NCBI GenBank assembly: GCA_003169845.1
Contig: PNAG01000012.1
Span: 29,713-93,712 of the forward strand
DNA: 64,000 bases
Origin: Candidatus Dormiibacterota bacterium
Lineage (GTDB): Bacteria; Chloroflexota; Dormibacteria; Dormibacterales; Dormibacteraceae
Reading direction: 5' to 3'
Each line of letters opens with the position of its first letter. The stretch's first letter is position 1. The notes below the pieces were generated by a model. It was not told where the DNA came from, made no database searches, and worked only from the letters and a program-made list of their open reading frames with translations. Shown one piece after another: positions 1 through 7,601 of the stretch. The position numbers and the translations under genes are program-made.

Positions 1-453
1 CACCTCGAGATTCCGATTGTTGGGCTGAGCGAAGTAGCCGATACGGCACCTAACGCTGCCCGGGAGTTCGGAATTGTCGACACAGCAGCCTTTTCCGCAG
101 TAACGGTTTTTCGGGGTCACGTACGCGAAATCGTTCACAACGACTTCCATGTGCCCGGCCGCCAGGCAAGCAACGTGGCCCACGAACTTTCTCACGGGCT
201 GCTACTGCATCCGCCGGCGCCGGCACTCAACGACTTAGGCCTTCGCGATTGGGATGCCGCCCTTGAAGAGGAGGCCAATTGGCTGGCCGGTGCCTTGCTG
301 ATCCCAGTCGAGGCGGCAATGTCGATCGCTCGACGGGGCTGGAGTGACGAGCTGGCGGCGGAAAAGTACAAGGTAAGTCAGCGGATGGTCCTATTCCGGA
401 TGAACGTGACCGCGGCCCGGCGTCGAGTCCAGAGAGAGCGTCACAGCCGATAG
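1..453 (+). CDS. ImmA/IrrE-family metallopeptidase, 5' truncated
   Basis: The reading frame is open from the first base, so the N-terminus lies outside the window. The visible part has a zinc-metallopeptidase motif HELSH (bases 181-195) preceded by NVA, and a downstream acidic EEEANWLAG segment that fits the third metal ligand. This is the DUF955 (ImmA/IrrE) pattern. Family members cleave phage-type or stress repressors and are often paired with an Xre-type regulator, which would lie upstream here. Its position beside AbiE and an integrase fits a mobile island. The specific target cannot be read from sequence. Confidence 0.8.
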   Translation, partial: HLEIPIVGLSEVADTAPNAAREFGIVDTAAFSAVTVFRGHVREIVHNDFHVPGRQASNVAHELSHGLLLHPPAPALNDLGLRDWDAALEEEANWLAGALLIPVEAAMSIARRGWSDELAAEKYKVSQRMVLFRMNVTAARRRVQRERHSR

Positions 454-572
454 ACCCCGCATCTTTTCATGGCGACGTCCCCCATCGCCATAGTCCCCAT
501 GATGATCTTCATCACCACCAGCGATCACCCGCCTCGGCCCCATCGGATGCGGGCCCCCTACAGCTTTGCGGA

Positions 573-1436
573 CTACCCAAAGACGGCCCCCAGGACCTCG
601 TCGAGCTCTCTCACGGCCTGGTCGAAGCTCGGCAGTTCGGGCACGAAACCACGAAGACGCGGCTCCCACTGAATTCGGTAAGCCTCCAGCACCCTTCGAT
701 CGCGGAAGTCGTCAGGTCCTGTGAACGTGACTCCGCGGGCATGGGCCTTTTCCTCGAGTGGGGCCCTGAAGCGACGCCAGTCCAACTTGAACTGATCCTG
801 CCGCCAAAGGTAGCCGATGTCATACAGATCGCGGGCGCGATTTAGCCAGTCCCGGCGCTCAAGGTTCTGGCGAGCTTGAAGGAAAGCTCGCAACTTCTCG
901 ATCGCGATCTCCGCAAGGCTGTAGCACTGCACCTCTGACTCCAGCGCCTCGCCTTCGAAGAGATGGATCAGATGGCGGCGTTCCGTTGCCAGCACCATTG
1001 GTTCGTCTTTCGTGATCTCAACCTTGATGGGGAGCGTGGCTCCGGTCGGATAGTCCACCCTGATCCGGAAGTCCAGCTGACCGAAGGCGTGCTCCTCTCG
1101 GTGCTCTGTGCGCTCAACGCCAAAACGGAAAACGCCGTACGGTGCGGTCAGACTGGCAGCCCCGTCCGCCGCGCGGCGCAAGGCTCCTTCGATCCGGTCA
1201 TCGTCCCAGCGTTCGCGCAAAGTGAAGTCGAGATCTTCCGAGAACCGGTAGCCGTGGAAGTAGCATTTCCGAAGGGCAGTCCCACCCTTGAAGGCCATCG
1301 CCTGGCCGAGCTCTGGGACGGCGTCAATCGCCGCCAACAGGTAGCTGAGCGCGTAGTCCCTCAGGACTACTTCATGCGGCGCTTTGGTCGCGCGAACGAA
1401 CGCGGCTACTCGGACGCCAAAAGGGCGTGACGCCAA
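573..1436 (-). CDS. AbiEii/AbiGii-family nucleotidyltransferase toxin
   Basis: This is the toxin half of a type IV (AbiE) abortive-infection system. The nucleotidyltransferase fold is marked by FKGGTALRK, then RFSEDLDF (the DLD metal-binding pair), a KVEIT strand and the late RARDLYDIGYL motif typical of AbiEii. Homologues such as MenT modify tRNA acceptor ends. Upstream codons in the frame lie inside the AbiEi gene, so the TTG at 1436, five bases past the AbiEi stop, is the preferred start and gives 287 aa. The genes are arranged antitoxin first and probably cotranscribed. The start is uncertain but the family is clear. Confidence 0.85.
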   Translation of the reverse strand: MASRPFGVRVAAFVRATKAPHEVVLRDYALSYLLAAIDAVPELGQAMAFKGGTALRKCYFHGYRFSEDLDFTLRERWDDDRIEGALRRAADGAASLTAPYGVFRFGVERTEHREEHAFGQLDFRIRVDYPTGATLPIKVEITKDEPMVLATERRHLIHLFEGEALESEVQCYSLAEIAIEKLRAFLQARQNLERRDWLNRARDLYDIGYLWRQDQFKLDWRRFRAPLEEKAHARGVTFTGPDDFRDRRVLEAYRIQWEPRLRGFVPELPSFDQAVRELDEVLGAVFG

Positions 1437-1441
1437 CGCCG

Positions 1442-2188
1442 TCAGACCGCGATTGCCGGCTGGGCTGCAGCGGTTCGAGCCAAGGCTGATCGAATCCGGG
1501 CAAGCGCCTGCGGCCGCTCCATCGTCTCGGCGTAGCGGAGCACCTTTTCTCGGTCGATCTCCTGCCAATGATCGGAGAGGATCTGCTCGCCGAGGCCTCC
1601 CGCCCCAAACCCTCTGACTTGGACGAAGGCATCTAGCAGAGCCCTTTCCTTGTCGAACATCGGGATCTGCGTCCGGGAGTCGACCCAGACTTCCTCGATG
1701 CCGAACATGTCTCGTGCTCGGATTCGGATGAACTCGTAACGGATGCCATCTATGACCCAGGCCGCGTGTTCACGGCCCCTCGCCGGCGCCGAGGTCGCCG
1801 GACGCCGCATATCAGGGGTGACCACAACCTTCGGCGTCGATGCAGTAACTACGAAGGGGACCTGGTCAACGAGGCCCCAATGATGGAGCGCCGACCAGTG
1901 GCTGATCGCGGACGGTCGGACCAGGTGGGTCGCGATGGCAAAGGAGTGGGGCGCCACGCCTCCGGCAATAGGGCTCTGAACGACGTACAGGCCCTTGGGT
2001 AGACGCCGCAGATAGCCCGACTGCGTTAGCTCATGAAAGAGCTTGTAGGCATGGGAGCTCGAGATTCCCAGGATGCGGGCACCTTCAATCGCCTCGTCGC
2101 TCGTGAAGAGCTCCCCGTGTCGCTCTGTCAGATACTCGAGTAGCCTGATTCCTGCGATACCTGCGTAGCCTGGAAGTCTTTGCTGCAT
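1442..2188 (-). CDS. AbiEi-family antitoxin / autorepressor
   Basis: This 248-aa protein is the antitoxin of the adjacent AbiEii toxin. The N-terminal third is a winged-helix region (LGISSSHAYKLFHELTQSG, recognition-helix-like). It is followed by the AbiEi core with ISHWSALHHWGL and a DSRTQIPMFDKERALLDAF region. The ATG at 2188 has a purine-rich AGAAAG just upstream and puts the HTH at the usual distance. Longer in-frame starts run into the operator repeats. AbiEi proteins bind inverted repeats in their own promoter, and exactly such repeats lie at 2203-2280, so autoregulation is likely. Confidence 0.85.
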   Translation of the reverse strand: MQQRLPGYAGIAGIRLLEYLTERHGELFTSDEAIEGARILGISSSHAYKLFHELTQSGYLRRLPKGLYVVQSPIAGGVAPHSFAIATHLVRPSAISHWSALHHWGLVDQVPFVVTASTPKVVVTPDMRRPATSAPARGREHAAWVIDGIRYEFIRIRARDMFGIEEVWVDSRTQIPMFDKERALLDAFVQVRGFGAGGLGEQILSDHWQEIDREKVLRYAETMERPQALARIRSALARTAAAQPAIAV

Positions 2189-2202
2189 TTCTTTCTCTAG
2201 GC

Positions 2203-2280
2203 GTAAGATTTGTAGCGAACAATACCACAGATTGCCATAGATCGCTACATTTCTTACCGCAGCGGTAAGATTTGTAGCGA
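2203..2280. promoter_or_regulatory. Three-copy operator upstream of AbiEi
   Basis: The unit GTAAGATTTGTAGCGA occurs at 2203-2218 and 2265-2280, and in inverted form with two changes at 2242-2257. Copies two and three form a near-perfect inverted repeat of 19-base arms around one central base (2242-2280). Copy one lies just before the AbiEi start. AbiEi antitoxins are known to bind such inverted repeats, so this is read as the autoregulatory operator. Confidence 0.75.
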
Positions 2281-2393
2281 TAACTCCAGTGACCTGTTTC
2301 TGCCGGTCATCACCACTTGTACCCGAGGATGACAGCGCCGGTGCCAAACTCCTCCCGAGTGGACGATCAGACCGGACGAAACGCCACGCGGCC

Positions 2394-2399
2394 TAATAT
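2394..2399 (+). promoter_or_regulatory. -10 box for the 2415 operon
   Basis: TAATAT lies 15 bases before the ATG at 2415, in a locally AT-rich spot of otherwise GC-rich DNA. There is no clear -35 box, and no Shine-Dalgarno before the ATG, so a very short leader is expected. It is divergent from the AbiE operator. Confidence 0.4.
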
Positions 2400-2414
2400 A
2401 CGAACACCTGTTCG

Positions 2415-3092
2415 ATGAATACTCACTCCGCGTCAAGCGCGCCAACTGCTGATCTTGCACTCTGGATGATCGATCTACTGACTGCCGATGACCGGCTCGG
2501 CAGGTTAATCCGCGAGTACGCCGCAAGCCAGCGGACTTATGTTGCGGCTCAACCCGACTTGGTGGCTCGCCGGCTTGTTGAGGCATCGATTGCGGTAGCC
2601 GAGCAACTACAGCAGCTTGTTGCGCAACCGGCCGCGGCGGACCTATGCCGGTGTGTAACGGTGGCGGTGTTCTTTACGTGGCACATCGACAGCCACGTCC
2701 GCCATGAGTTTCTCGGTCCAGAGGATTACAGGCGGTTCATCGAAACTCAGGCCAACCCTGACGCGACGCTCCTTAGCCACCTTTCAACAGACCCGATCGT
2801 GTTCCCAGCAATCCATTCGTGGATGATCCCCCGAAACCAAATCCAAGGCATGGACGGTGCACGGACGCTGAGGGCTATCCAAGCCCCGGGGCCACCTCCT
2901 CTCGTCATCTTTGCGCTCCCGCTACGACTCTTGAGAAGTTCTGTAGTCAGGGTGAGGCCGCCGCTAGCTGTTGACGCGATTCCCAAGGCCAATCGTCTCT
3001 ACAGTAGATTCGGTCTGCCCGAAAATCGTACCGAGCTCATCGACGCCGACGTTCCCTCGTCAGTAATCGGAGGAATCGAGTGGCGACCTTAG
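2415..3092 (+). CDS. Hypothetical protein, first gene of a three-gene cassette
   Basis: I do not recognise this 225-aa protein. It is soluble, with no signal peptide or convincing membrane helix. The N-terminal half (about 10-75) is helical and rich in Ala, Leu and Gln. The centre has a His-rich FFTWHIDSHVRHEF segment near residue 95, and the C-terminal part is Pro/Arg-rich. It overlaps the next gene by 13 bases, so the two are translationally coupled and probably act together. Base composition is less GC-rich than the core genes downstream of 7400, consistent with transfer. Confidence 0.6.
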   Translation: MNTHSASSAPTADLALWMIDLLTADDRLGRLIREYAASQRTYVAAQPDLVARRLVEASIAVAEQLQQLVAQPAAADLCRCVTVAVFFTWHIDSHVRHEFLGPEDYRRFIETQANPDATLLSHLSTDPIVFPAIHSWMIPRNQIQGMDGARTLRAIQAPGPPPLVIFALPLRLLRSSVVRVRPPLAVDAIPKANRLYSRFGLPENRTELIDADVPSSVIGGIEWRP

Positions 3093-4555
3093 CGGACTTG
3101 GAACTCTCCTTGGTAAGAGCTTCATTGGCAGCGCTTGGTGATATCAGCCCAAGGGAGGGTAACCCGGTCCTCGACAGCTGGCGCCGCATGACCAATAACC
3201 TTGTGCCCGTAGAGGCAAGGACCCTTCCCTTCGCGCTCGCAAGAACGATTCCGGTGCTCGGGCCGAACGATGAGCGATTTCGAATCCTCCTTGGGGTTTT
3301 GACTACATTCGATATTTATGAAACGGTCCCCGCGCTGCTGGACTACGCGTCGCGCAGCAGGAGCTTCGAAGCAACTTTGGCGGCGGCGACCCTAGCCGTA
3401 AGTCCTGGAGTTCCCGATACGGTCGTCCGACAATTGCTTGATCTCGCGAACGCGCGAGCTCGCGATCCAATTGATGTTTCTGCAATTGCGGTCCGGCTTA
3501 GCTCCCTGGAGCACGCGCCGACACCTGGGCTCGCTAGGTTGCGCCGACAGATCTGGCCCGGTCTAGTTGACTCGCGCGATGATTCGCTCGCACCCATCGT
3601 CTTTGTGGACGAGGAGTCTGACCAGCCTGAAGTGCGGTGGCAGTTGCTCGGTGACCTCGTTGAATCGGGTGCTGTCGTGCGTCGCATTCCGATGACGTTT
3701 GCGAAGGATCCACTGCCGAGGTGGATTGGATCGACTTGCGCTGTCGTCTCGTGGACCGGCGAACGAGCGATCTCTCGTCTGCATCCTTTCGCACCGCTCC
3801 TCACTGTCAATCAGTTGGTCGACGCTGATAAGACTGGGGGGGCCAGGTGGCTGCGCCGAGTCGACGCCGCACTGGGCGGCGGACGCTTACGGATACCCAC
3901 GGGCCCGACGGAACTGACATCAGACCCACTGAATCGAGACAGTTACAGGCTCGGCAGCTTCGATGTCCGCGAGATGGTCTTTCTCACGGGTACCAGGCTG
4001 TCGACCTTGCAGCGGCTCCGCGAGGAGCTGAAACCGCGTGACTTCAACGGGATCCCATACTGGTCGTATAACCAGTTGGTCGCGTTGCGTACGTGGGAAG
4101 TGTGGCGCCGTGAGACGGGTCGAACCCGACTGCCGACTGACGTTTTACGGGCTTTAGTCACTTGGCAAGGTGCGGACCAAGCCACCGAAGTAGCGGTCAC
4201 GTCAAAGGGGCAGATTCTGGTCAAGAAAGGCGCGCAGTTCGTCGATTGGCAGAAGGGGGACGTCGTGCTGAAGGACTTCTTGGCCCTGGATAGAGTCTTT
4301 GATCCCCAACCGCTAGGCGGCGATCGCCAAGCGCCAGGACTCCCATCTCCTAGTCCGCACACCTACGTGCATCCCGCGCTCCAGGGCGGAACTCCATGTG
4401 TGCAGGGTTACCGGATTGCAGCCAAGGTTCTCGCTCGACTCGCGGAAGGCAAGCCCCGACAGATTGATGCAATCAGAGCCGTATACCCTGAACTTGAGGA
4501 GCCCTTGATTGTCGACGCTATCGCGCTTGGTGGCAGAGTGTTGCAGGCAGCTTGA
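3080..4555 (+). CDS. Large HTH-DUF433 protein, putative antitoxin-like partner
   Basis: This 491-aa protein ends in a DUF433 domain (about 431-491: HPALQGGTPCVQGYRI, then LARLAEGKPRQIDAI and YPELEEPLIVDAI). A MerR-like helix-turn-helix region precedes it at about 288-345 (FDVREMVFLTGTRLSTLQR). Residues 1-280 are helical and unassigned. Small DUF433 proteins are normally VapB-like antitoxins of DUF5615 PIN-like toxins, and a DUF5615 gene follows six bases later. At roughly six times the length of a bare DUF433 antitoxin, this looks like a sensor or repressor fused to the antitoxin module. The domain calls are by eye. Confidence 0.7.
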   Translation: MATLADLELSLVRASLAALGDISPREGNPVLDSWRRMTNNLVPVEARTLPFALARTIPVLGPNDERFRILLGVLTTFDIYETVPALLDYASRSRSFEATLAAATLAVSPGVPDTVVRQLLDLANARARDPIDVSAIAVRLSSLEHAPTPGLARLRRQIWPGLVDSRDDSLAPIVFVDEESDQPEVRWQLLGDLVESGAVVRRIPMTFAKDPLPRWIGSTCAVVSWTGERAISRLHPFAPLLTVNQLVDADKTGGARWLRRVDAALGGGRLRIPTGPTELTSDPLNRDSYRLGSFDVREMVFLTGTRLSTLQRLREELKPRDFNGIPYWSYNQLVALRTWEVWRRETGRTRLPTDVLRALVTWQGADQATEVAVTSKGQILVKKGAQFVDWQKGDVVLKDFLALDRVFDPQPLGGDRQAPGLPSPSPHTYVHPALQGGTPCVQGYRIAAKVLARLAEGKPRQIDAIRAVYPELEEPLIVDAIALGGRVLQAA

Positions 4556-4561
4556 CGACGA

Positions 4562-4918
4562 GTGCGCCTACTGCTTGATCAATCTCTGCCACAAGCTTTG
4601 GTGGCGACTAGCGTTGAAGGGCTTTCAATCGAAAGGTGGAGCGAGTCTGGGCTAGCCGATGCAGAGTTGGTCACGGTTGCCGCGGAACGCGGATTTGACG
4701 GCGTAGTTTTCCTTGGACCGAGTGTTTTGGCGCGCGATAACGTCACCAAGGCAGCACGTGAGGCGGGCATATTACTCGTGGCAACATCCGCTGATGATCC
4801 CGTGTCCGCTCAACGAGACATCACTCGACATATGCACACCATTGCAAGGCACACGACCGGCGGCTCTGTTCTAGTCCTCTCGCACGAGGTACGCACGGTG
4901 GAGCCAACTCAGGTCTGA
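4562..4918 (+). CDS. DUF5615 PIN-like protein, putative toxin
   Basis: The 118-aa protein opens with MRLLLDQSLPQ, the DUF5615 signature (hydrophobic strand then D at residue 6). It continues with SGLADAELVTVAAERG, matching the family's hydrophobic-G-x-x-D-x-E-hydrophobic segment. PIN-like proteins of this family are predicted Mg-dependent RNases. The usual TxDxDF acidic pair after the third strand is not seen: the equivalent segment reads VVFLGPSVLARDN. Activity may therefore be lost or rebuilt. It starts with GTG six bases after the DUF433 gene and ends convergently, three bases from the clamp gene. Confidence 0.7.
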   Translation: MRLLLDQSLPQALVATSVEGLSIERWSESGLADAELVTVAAERGFDGVVFLGPSVLARDNVTKAAREAGILLVATSADDPVSAQRDITRHMHTIARHTTGGSVLVLSHEVRTVEPTQV

Positions 4919-4921
4919 CGC

Positions 4922-6055
4922 TCAAACCTGGAAGTCTATTGAGGGAGGTCGCTGCTTGTGCACGACCAAATAGAGATGATCGTCACCGGGTACGGATCGC
5001 ACCACGAGGTGCCTGTCGGCGCCGACAAAAAGATCGACTGAGACCGTATCCATGGCCTCGAGTCCGGCGCGGAGCGCCGCGCCGTCAACAAGTACCTGGG
5101 CCTCGGGAGATTCGTTGGTCGCCGCCAGCTCAAGTCTGCCGTTGCCACGTTCGGACCCCTCAGTGCTCAAGACGAGCCGACCTGCCCCTACCAGGCGAAG
5201 CGACAGCGGGCTGCCCTCACTTGGCGCAAGCAAAAGAGCGGCTCGGAGCCGGGCGAGAAGATCCTCACGTAGGACCCGCGTTCGACTGACGCCGTCGACC
5301 GGTATCAGGACGGCATAGTCGGGATAGGAACCTTCCCAAATTGATGCCACCAGAAGTGAGTTGCCGGCTGCGAAGCTGGCAAGGTTACCGGTCGCCGCAA
5401 CCTCGATCCGAACGGAAGCAGACTCACCAATTAGCAGCTGGTGGAGCTCGCGAAGCGCGGCGGCCGGCAAAGTGAGCTCCACCAATCCGTCGTTTGCCAG
5501 CGCGACCCGTAGTTGGTGCTCGGCTAGCCGTGACCCATCTGAGGCTGCCATGACCAGGCGATCATTCTCAAACCGAAGATGGACACCGGCCAGCGCGCTC
5601 TGATCCAGTGTGCGCGCCGCAGCCACTGCGGTCTGTTGAACGGCTCGCACTAAGGGAGCCGCTGGCACGGTCGCCGTAAAGTCGGCCTTGAGTTGTGGGA
5701 AGTGAGGGTACATATCCACAAAACCACAACGGATACCAATCTCTCCATCGTCGCCGGAGACCGTTAGCTCGTTGGAGTCAGGTTGGGTGTCTAGCCGAAG
5801 GTCGGCTGATGCAAGCGCGTCCACGATGTCTGTCATCAACCTGGCTGGGGCTACAAGCACTCCCGCTTCGTCGACACGCGCCTCAATTGACTTTCGCATC
5901 CACCATTCCCTGTTGTAGGTGGTAAATACCAAGGCCTTCGCCCTGGCCTCGACATGAACGTGATTCAGGATTGTGGTCTCCGGCCTCACCGCAGCGCCGG
6001 GAAGGGTGCCGTGCAGCGCCCGTCGCAGATCCTCACGCCGACACTTCGCACGCAT
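4922..6055 (-). CDS. dnaN: DNA polymerase III beta sliding clamp paralogue
   Basis: At 377 aa this has the full three-domain beta-clamp length. Recognisable parts are the N-terminal REDLRRAL helix, FVDMYPHFPQL, LAGVHLRFENDRLVMAASDGSRLA at the domain 1-2 boundary, and GSYPDYAVLIP in domain 3. The chromosomal dnaN normally sits beside dnaA and recF. Here the gene is isolated between a toxin-antitoxin-like cassette and an integrase. The C-terminus reads YLVVHKQRP instead of the usual YLVMPMR, so the client-binding pocket residues at the tail are changed. It is probably an accessory clamp carried by the island. Confidence 0.85.
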   Translation of the reverse strand: MRAKCRREDLRRALHGTLPGAAVRPETTILNHVHVEARAKALVFTTYNREWWMRKSIEARVDEAGVLVAPARLMTDIVDALASADLRLDTQPDSNELTVSGDDGEIGIRCGFVDMYPHFPQLKADFTATVPAAPLVRAVQQTAVAAARTLDQSALAGVHLRFENDRLVMAASDGSRLAEHQLRVALANDGLVELTLPAAALRELHQLLIGESASVRIEVAATGNLASFAAGNSLLVASIWEGSYPDYAVLIPVDGVSRTRVLREDLLARLRAALLLAPSEGSPLSLRLVGAGRLVLSTEGSERGNGRLELAATNESPEAQVLVDGAALRAGLEAMDTVSVDLFVGADRHLVVRSVPGDDHLYLVVHKQRPPSIDFQV

Positions 6056-6148
6056 CAGCCGACCAACGCGGTATCGACCGCGTCTGTCGTCAGGGAACTA
6101 CCAGCTGTGGATACCTGTTGTCTTGCGGGAATCCATAAAGGCTAACGT

Positions 6149-7210
6149 TCAGAATGGCGATCGTTCGTCGAAGTCCTTTCCCAGGTCGCCCTTGTCCAGG
6201 TGGACGTAGCGCATGACCATCACGTACGTCGTGTGGCCCAGGATCCGGCGTAGACGCTCCATCTCTCCCCCACGCCGCAGATACTCGGTGGCGAAGGTGT
6301 GGCGGAAGCGGTGGGCGTGGAGCGGAAAGCCGACCTTGGCCCGGATCCGCTGCAGCATGTTGCACGCTGTTTGGACCATCAGCGGGTGCCCGTTCCTCTG
6401 CACGAGGAGGTTGGTCGCCTTTGTCTCCGGTCGGTACCGGTTGACATAGCGGATGATCTCCCGGCGCAGGCGCTGGGTGGCCGGCACGCGGCGGAACTTG
6501 GCCCCCTTCCCCCTCTTGATCTTCAGGAACATGCCCTCGCCATCATCCTCAAGGTCTTCAAGCTCGAGGTTGACGAGCTCGCCAACTCGGACGCCGGTGC
6601 CGAGCAGGATCCGGACCGCCAGCTGCGGCCAGCCGGCGGGGGCGACGCTGAAGATCGCGCTCACCTGGTCCTCGGTGTAGGTCGACATCTCCTTCAGCGC
6701 CACCTTTGGCGGGCGGACCCGGAGCAGGGTGCGGTCGACCGGGTACTCCTCACGCAGACACCAGTTCGCGAAGGTGCGGATGACCTGGAAGAAGCCGTGG
6801 ATGGTGTTGTCGGAGAGCCCGCGCTCCTGCTGCTCGGCAAGGAAGCGCTTGAGCTCGAAGGCGGTAAGCGCCTCCAGGTTCACGACGCCGTCGGCACGGA
6901 AGTACCAGTCCAGCTTTTGCTCATACCACTTGATGGTTCGCGGGCTGCGGCCCATCACCTTCAGTTCCAGCAGCCACTCGCGGATCAACGGCTTCAGCGG
7001 ATGCAGTCCACCGAGGGGTCTGACTCTGTCCCTTGCCACATCGCCATCGATCGCGACCGCGGCCGTCGCACCCGGTGGTGGCGCCACCTTGGGCGGGCGC
7101 CCGGGATGGCGCTGCTCAAGCCCCAGAGGAGGCATAACGGTTTGCGAAAACCAATACGGTTTTGCGGTTTTTTCCACAGCTTTGACCCTCCATCGCCCCT
7201 TTCTGAGCAC
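6149..7210 (-). CDS. Tyrosine recombinase / integrase
   Basis: This is a 353-aa phage-integrase-family recombinase. The SAM-like N-terminal core-binding domain is at about 80-170 (PRTIKWYEQKL, then FFQVIRTFANW). The catalytic domain carries R in LLGTGVRVGEL, K in KIKRGKGAKFRRVP, the HxxR box in LHAHRFRHTFA, H in LGHTT and the nucleophile Y in VMRYVHLD, so all catalytic positions are present. The GTG at 7210 is the furthest start and the true one could be slightly inside. It ends facing dnaN and begins about 90 bases from the 3' end of tRNA-Ser, the classic layout of an island integrated into a tRNA gene. Confidence 0.9.
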   Translation of the reverse strand: MLRKGRWRVKAVEKTAKPYWFSQTVMPPLGLEQRHPGRPPKVAPPPGATAAVAIDGDVARDRVRPLGGLHPLKPLIREWLLELKVMGRSPRTIKWYEQKLDWYFRADGVVNLEALTAFELKRFLAEQQERGLSDNTIHGFFQVIRTFANWCLREEYPVDRTLLRVRPPKVALKEMSTYTEDQVSAIFSVAPAGWPQLAVRILLGTGVRVGELVNLELEDLEDDGEGMFLKIKRGKGAKFRRVPATQRLRREIIRYVNRYRPETKATNLLVQRNGHPLMVQTACNMLQRIRAKVGFPLHAHRFRHTFATEYLRRGGEMERLRRILGHTTYVMVMRYVHLDKGDLGKDFDERSPF

Positions 7211-7230
7211 CCGCCATACAGGTGCCCGAA

Positions 7231-7258
7231 AACGACGAAAACCGGCCTTTCGGCCGGT
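7231..7258 (-). terminator. Rho-independent terminator after tRNA-Ser
   Basis: A seven-base-pair GC stem (ACCGGCC/GGCCGGT, 7241-7258) is followed on the minus strand by a T-rich TTTTCGTCGTTTT. It stands between tRNA-Ser and the integrase. Confidence 0.65.
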
Positions 7259-7301
7259 CTTCTGAATTCAGATTACGAGGAGGGGCCCCTCCCAGAAAGT
7301 G

Positions 7302-7394
7302 TGGCGGAGAGGGAGAGATTTGAACTCTCGATGGGCCAGTGACCCATAACGGTTTTCGAGACCGTCGCCTTCAACCGGACTCGGCCACCTCTCC
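7302..7394 (-). tRNA. tRNA-Ser (anticodon CGA)
   Basis: The minus strand folds as a class II tRNA. The acceptor stem is GGAGAGG/CCTCTCC with discriminator G and encoded CCA (7302-7304). The anticodon stem ACGGT/ACCGT encloses loop CTCGAAA, which gives CGA. There is a long variable arm and the T-loop TTCAAAT. The length of 93 including CCA is right for serine. The 3' end points at the integrase gene. Confidence 0.95.
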
Positions 7395-7440
7395 GGAGCG
7401 CTTGTGAGCATATATATCCCGCGCTCGCCGGGGGGTTAGA

Positions 7441-7519
7441 TGGCGGTCCCGACCGGATTCGAACCGGCGTTCTCGGCCTTGACAGGGCCGCGTGTTTGGC
7501 CAGGCTACACCACGGGACC
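7441..7519 (-). tRNA. tRNA-Asp (anticodon GTC)
   Basis: The acceptor GGTCCCG/CGGGACC, discriminator G and encoded CCA (7441-7443) are present. The D arm is TGGTGTAG. The anticodon stem CGGCC/GGCCG around CTGTCAA gives GTC, and the T arm CCGGTTCGAATCCGG is canonical. A TAGACT -10-like box lies upstream (7531-7536, minus strand). Confidence 0.95.
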
Positions 7520-7564
7520 GACAGCGGCTAAGTCTACCAATCGACTGGACTAAGCCCGGTTTGG

Positions 7565-7592
7565 TTGGGTCCGGCAACCCCATACCTATAAT
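7565..7592 (+). promoter_or_regulatory. Sigma-70-type promoter, probably leaderless
   Basis: TTGGGT (7565-7570) and a consensus TATAAT (7587-7592) are 16 bases apart. The GTG of the next gene lies only nine bases after the -10 box, so transcription would start at or next to the start codon. Confidence 0.65.
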
Positions 7593-7601
7593 TCGTTCGG
7601 C

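Noticed and set aside
1..6148. Left attachment-site repeat of the tRNA-Ser 3' end
   Set aside because: No matching segment was found by eye; the site is probably outside the window.
5700..7175. DnaA-box-like sites (8 of 9 matches) near the orphan clamp, suggesting an origin
   Set aside because: Three scattered imperfect sites, two of them inside coding genes, no AT-rich region and no replication initiator gene.
6299..7342. Plus-strand open frame spanning the integrase and tRNA-Ser
   Set aside because: It covers a complete integrase on the other strand and runs into a tRNA gene.
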